DNA from: Desulfocarbo sp964620595
GTDB taxonomy: Bacteria > Desulfobacterota > Desulfarculia > Desulfarculales > Desulfarculaceae
Reading direction: 5' to 3'
Length of the DNA: 64,000 bases
Assembly: GCA_964620595.1 (NCBI GenBank)
Contig: CAZUHP010000008.1
Location: 28,574 to 92,573, forward strand
Shown here: piece after piece, positions 63,937 to 64,000 of the stretch
Layout of the letters: each line of letters begins with the position of its first letter
How positions within the stretch are numbered: the stretch's first letter is position 1
The notes under the pieces: model-generated
Seen by the model: only the letters and a program-made list of their open reading frames with translations
What the model was told of the DNA's origin: nothing
The model's database searches: none
Made by a program: the position numbers and the translations under genes

Positions 63937-64000
63937 GGGTTCATCCTCTGTCATGGTCTTGCCCATAAGGCAGGCAAGACGTCCACGGTAGGGGGCGACG

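Overview
The window is uniformly GC-rich and densely coding, and most operons are read left to right. Its gene content points to a strictly anaerobic, respiratory Desulfobacterota-type bacterium. The strongest indicators are a heterodisulfide-reductase (HdrCBA), MvhD, MetV and MetF cluster with two QmoA/QmoB-like flavoproteins, a heme-c sensor kinase and several sigma-54 activators. Assignment to a sulfate reducer, perhaps a Desulfarculales relative, is inference: no rRNA or dsr/apr gene lies in the window.

Region 1 (1-20.6 kb) is the most unusual part. A sigma-54 activator with a degenerate receiver domain (217-1632) is followed by a 44-bp two-part palindrome and a near-consensus -24/-12 promoter (1861-1876). 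Downstream lies a tightly packed run of 14 genes to 20555. They encode a small winged-helix protein, a lysozyme-like enzyme on a Pro-rich linker, four paralogous proteins of unknown family (called P1-P4 here), two proteins sharing a small helix-plus-strand domain, a cytoplasmic subtilase, a large helical protein and its half-size paralogue, and an unrecognised 362-aa protein. The last gene encodes a 1277-aa protein stringing together about five peptidoglycan-cleaving domains. None has a signal peptide or clear membrane helix, and there are no phage, tail, holin or secretion genes. The layout suggests a sigma-54-switched intracellular murein-degrading apparatus that I cannot match to a described system.

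Region 2 (20.6-30.5 kb) holds aspartate kinase, a class III nucleotide cyclase and a four-PAS hybrid histidine kinase on the minus strand. A plus-strand ECF sigma/anti-sigma operon follows, with a Spy-like periplasmic protein and two tiny exported Val-Arg-Pro repeat proteins, one a 55-aa lipoprotein. A tRNA-Lys(CTT) gene with an integrase remnant at its 3' side and an ADP-ribosylglycohydrolase complete the region.

Region 3 (30.5-45.4 kb) has an ABC-F ATPase, a 1022-aa exported protein of unknown function, a CNT nucleoside transporter and a FapA-domain protein. A TetR-controlled RND efflux operon with a PII-like accessory protein follows, then an RsbW-like ATPase fused to a PqqD-like domain.

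Region 4 (45.4-62.8 kb) starts with a PAS-containing sigma-54 activator. Repeated TGTTGCA/TGCAACA sites and a second -24/-12 promoter (47051-47066) follow. From there 12 genes run in one direction: a heme-c-type sensor kinase, a receiver-kinase protein, a universal stress protein, a lone receiver, HdrC, HdrB, a giant HdrA with an internal GltD-like module, MvhD, MetV, MetF and QmoA/QmoB-like proteins. This looks like a redox-regulated methylene-tetrahydrofolate reductase and electron-bifurcation unit. The window ends with two minus-strand genes, a hypothetical protein and a thioesterase. A GGCGACGGGGG-type repeat recurs in several gaps and inside one coding linker.
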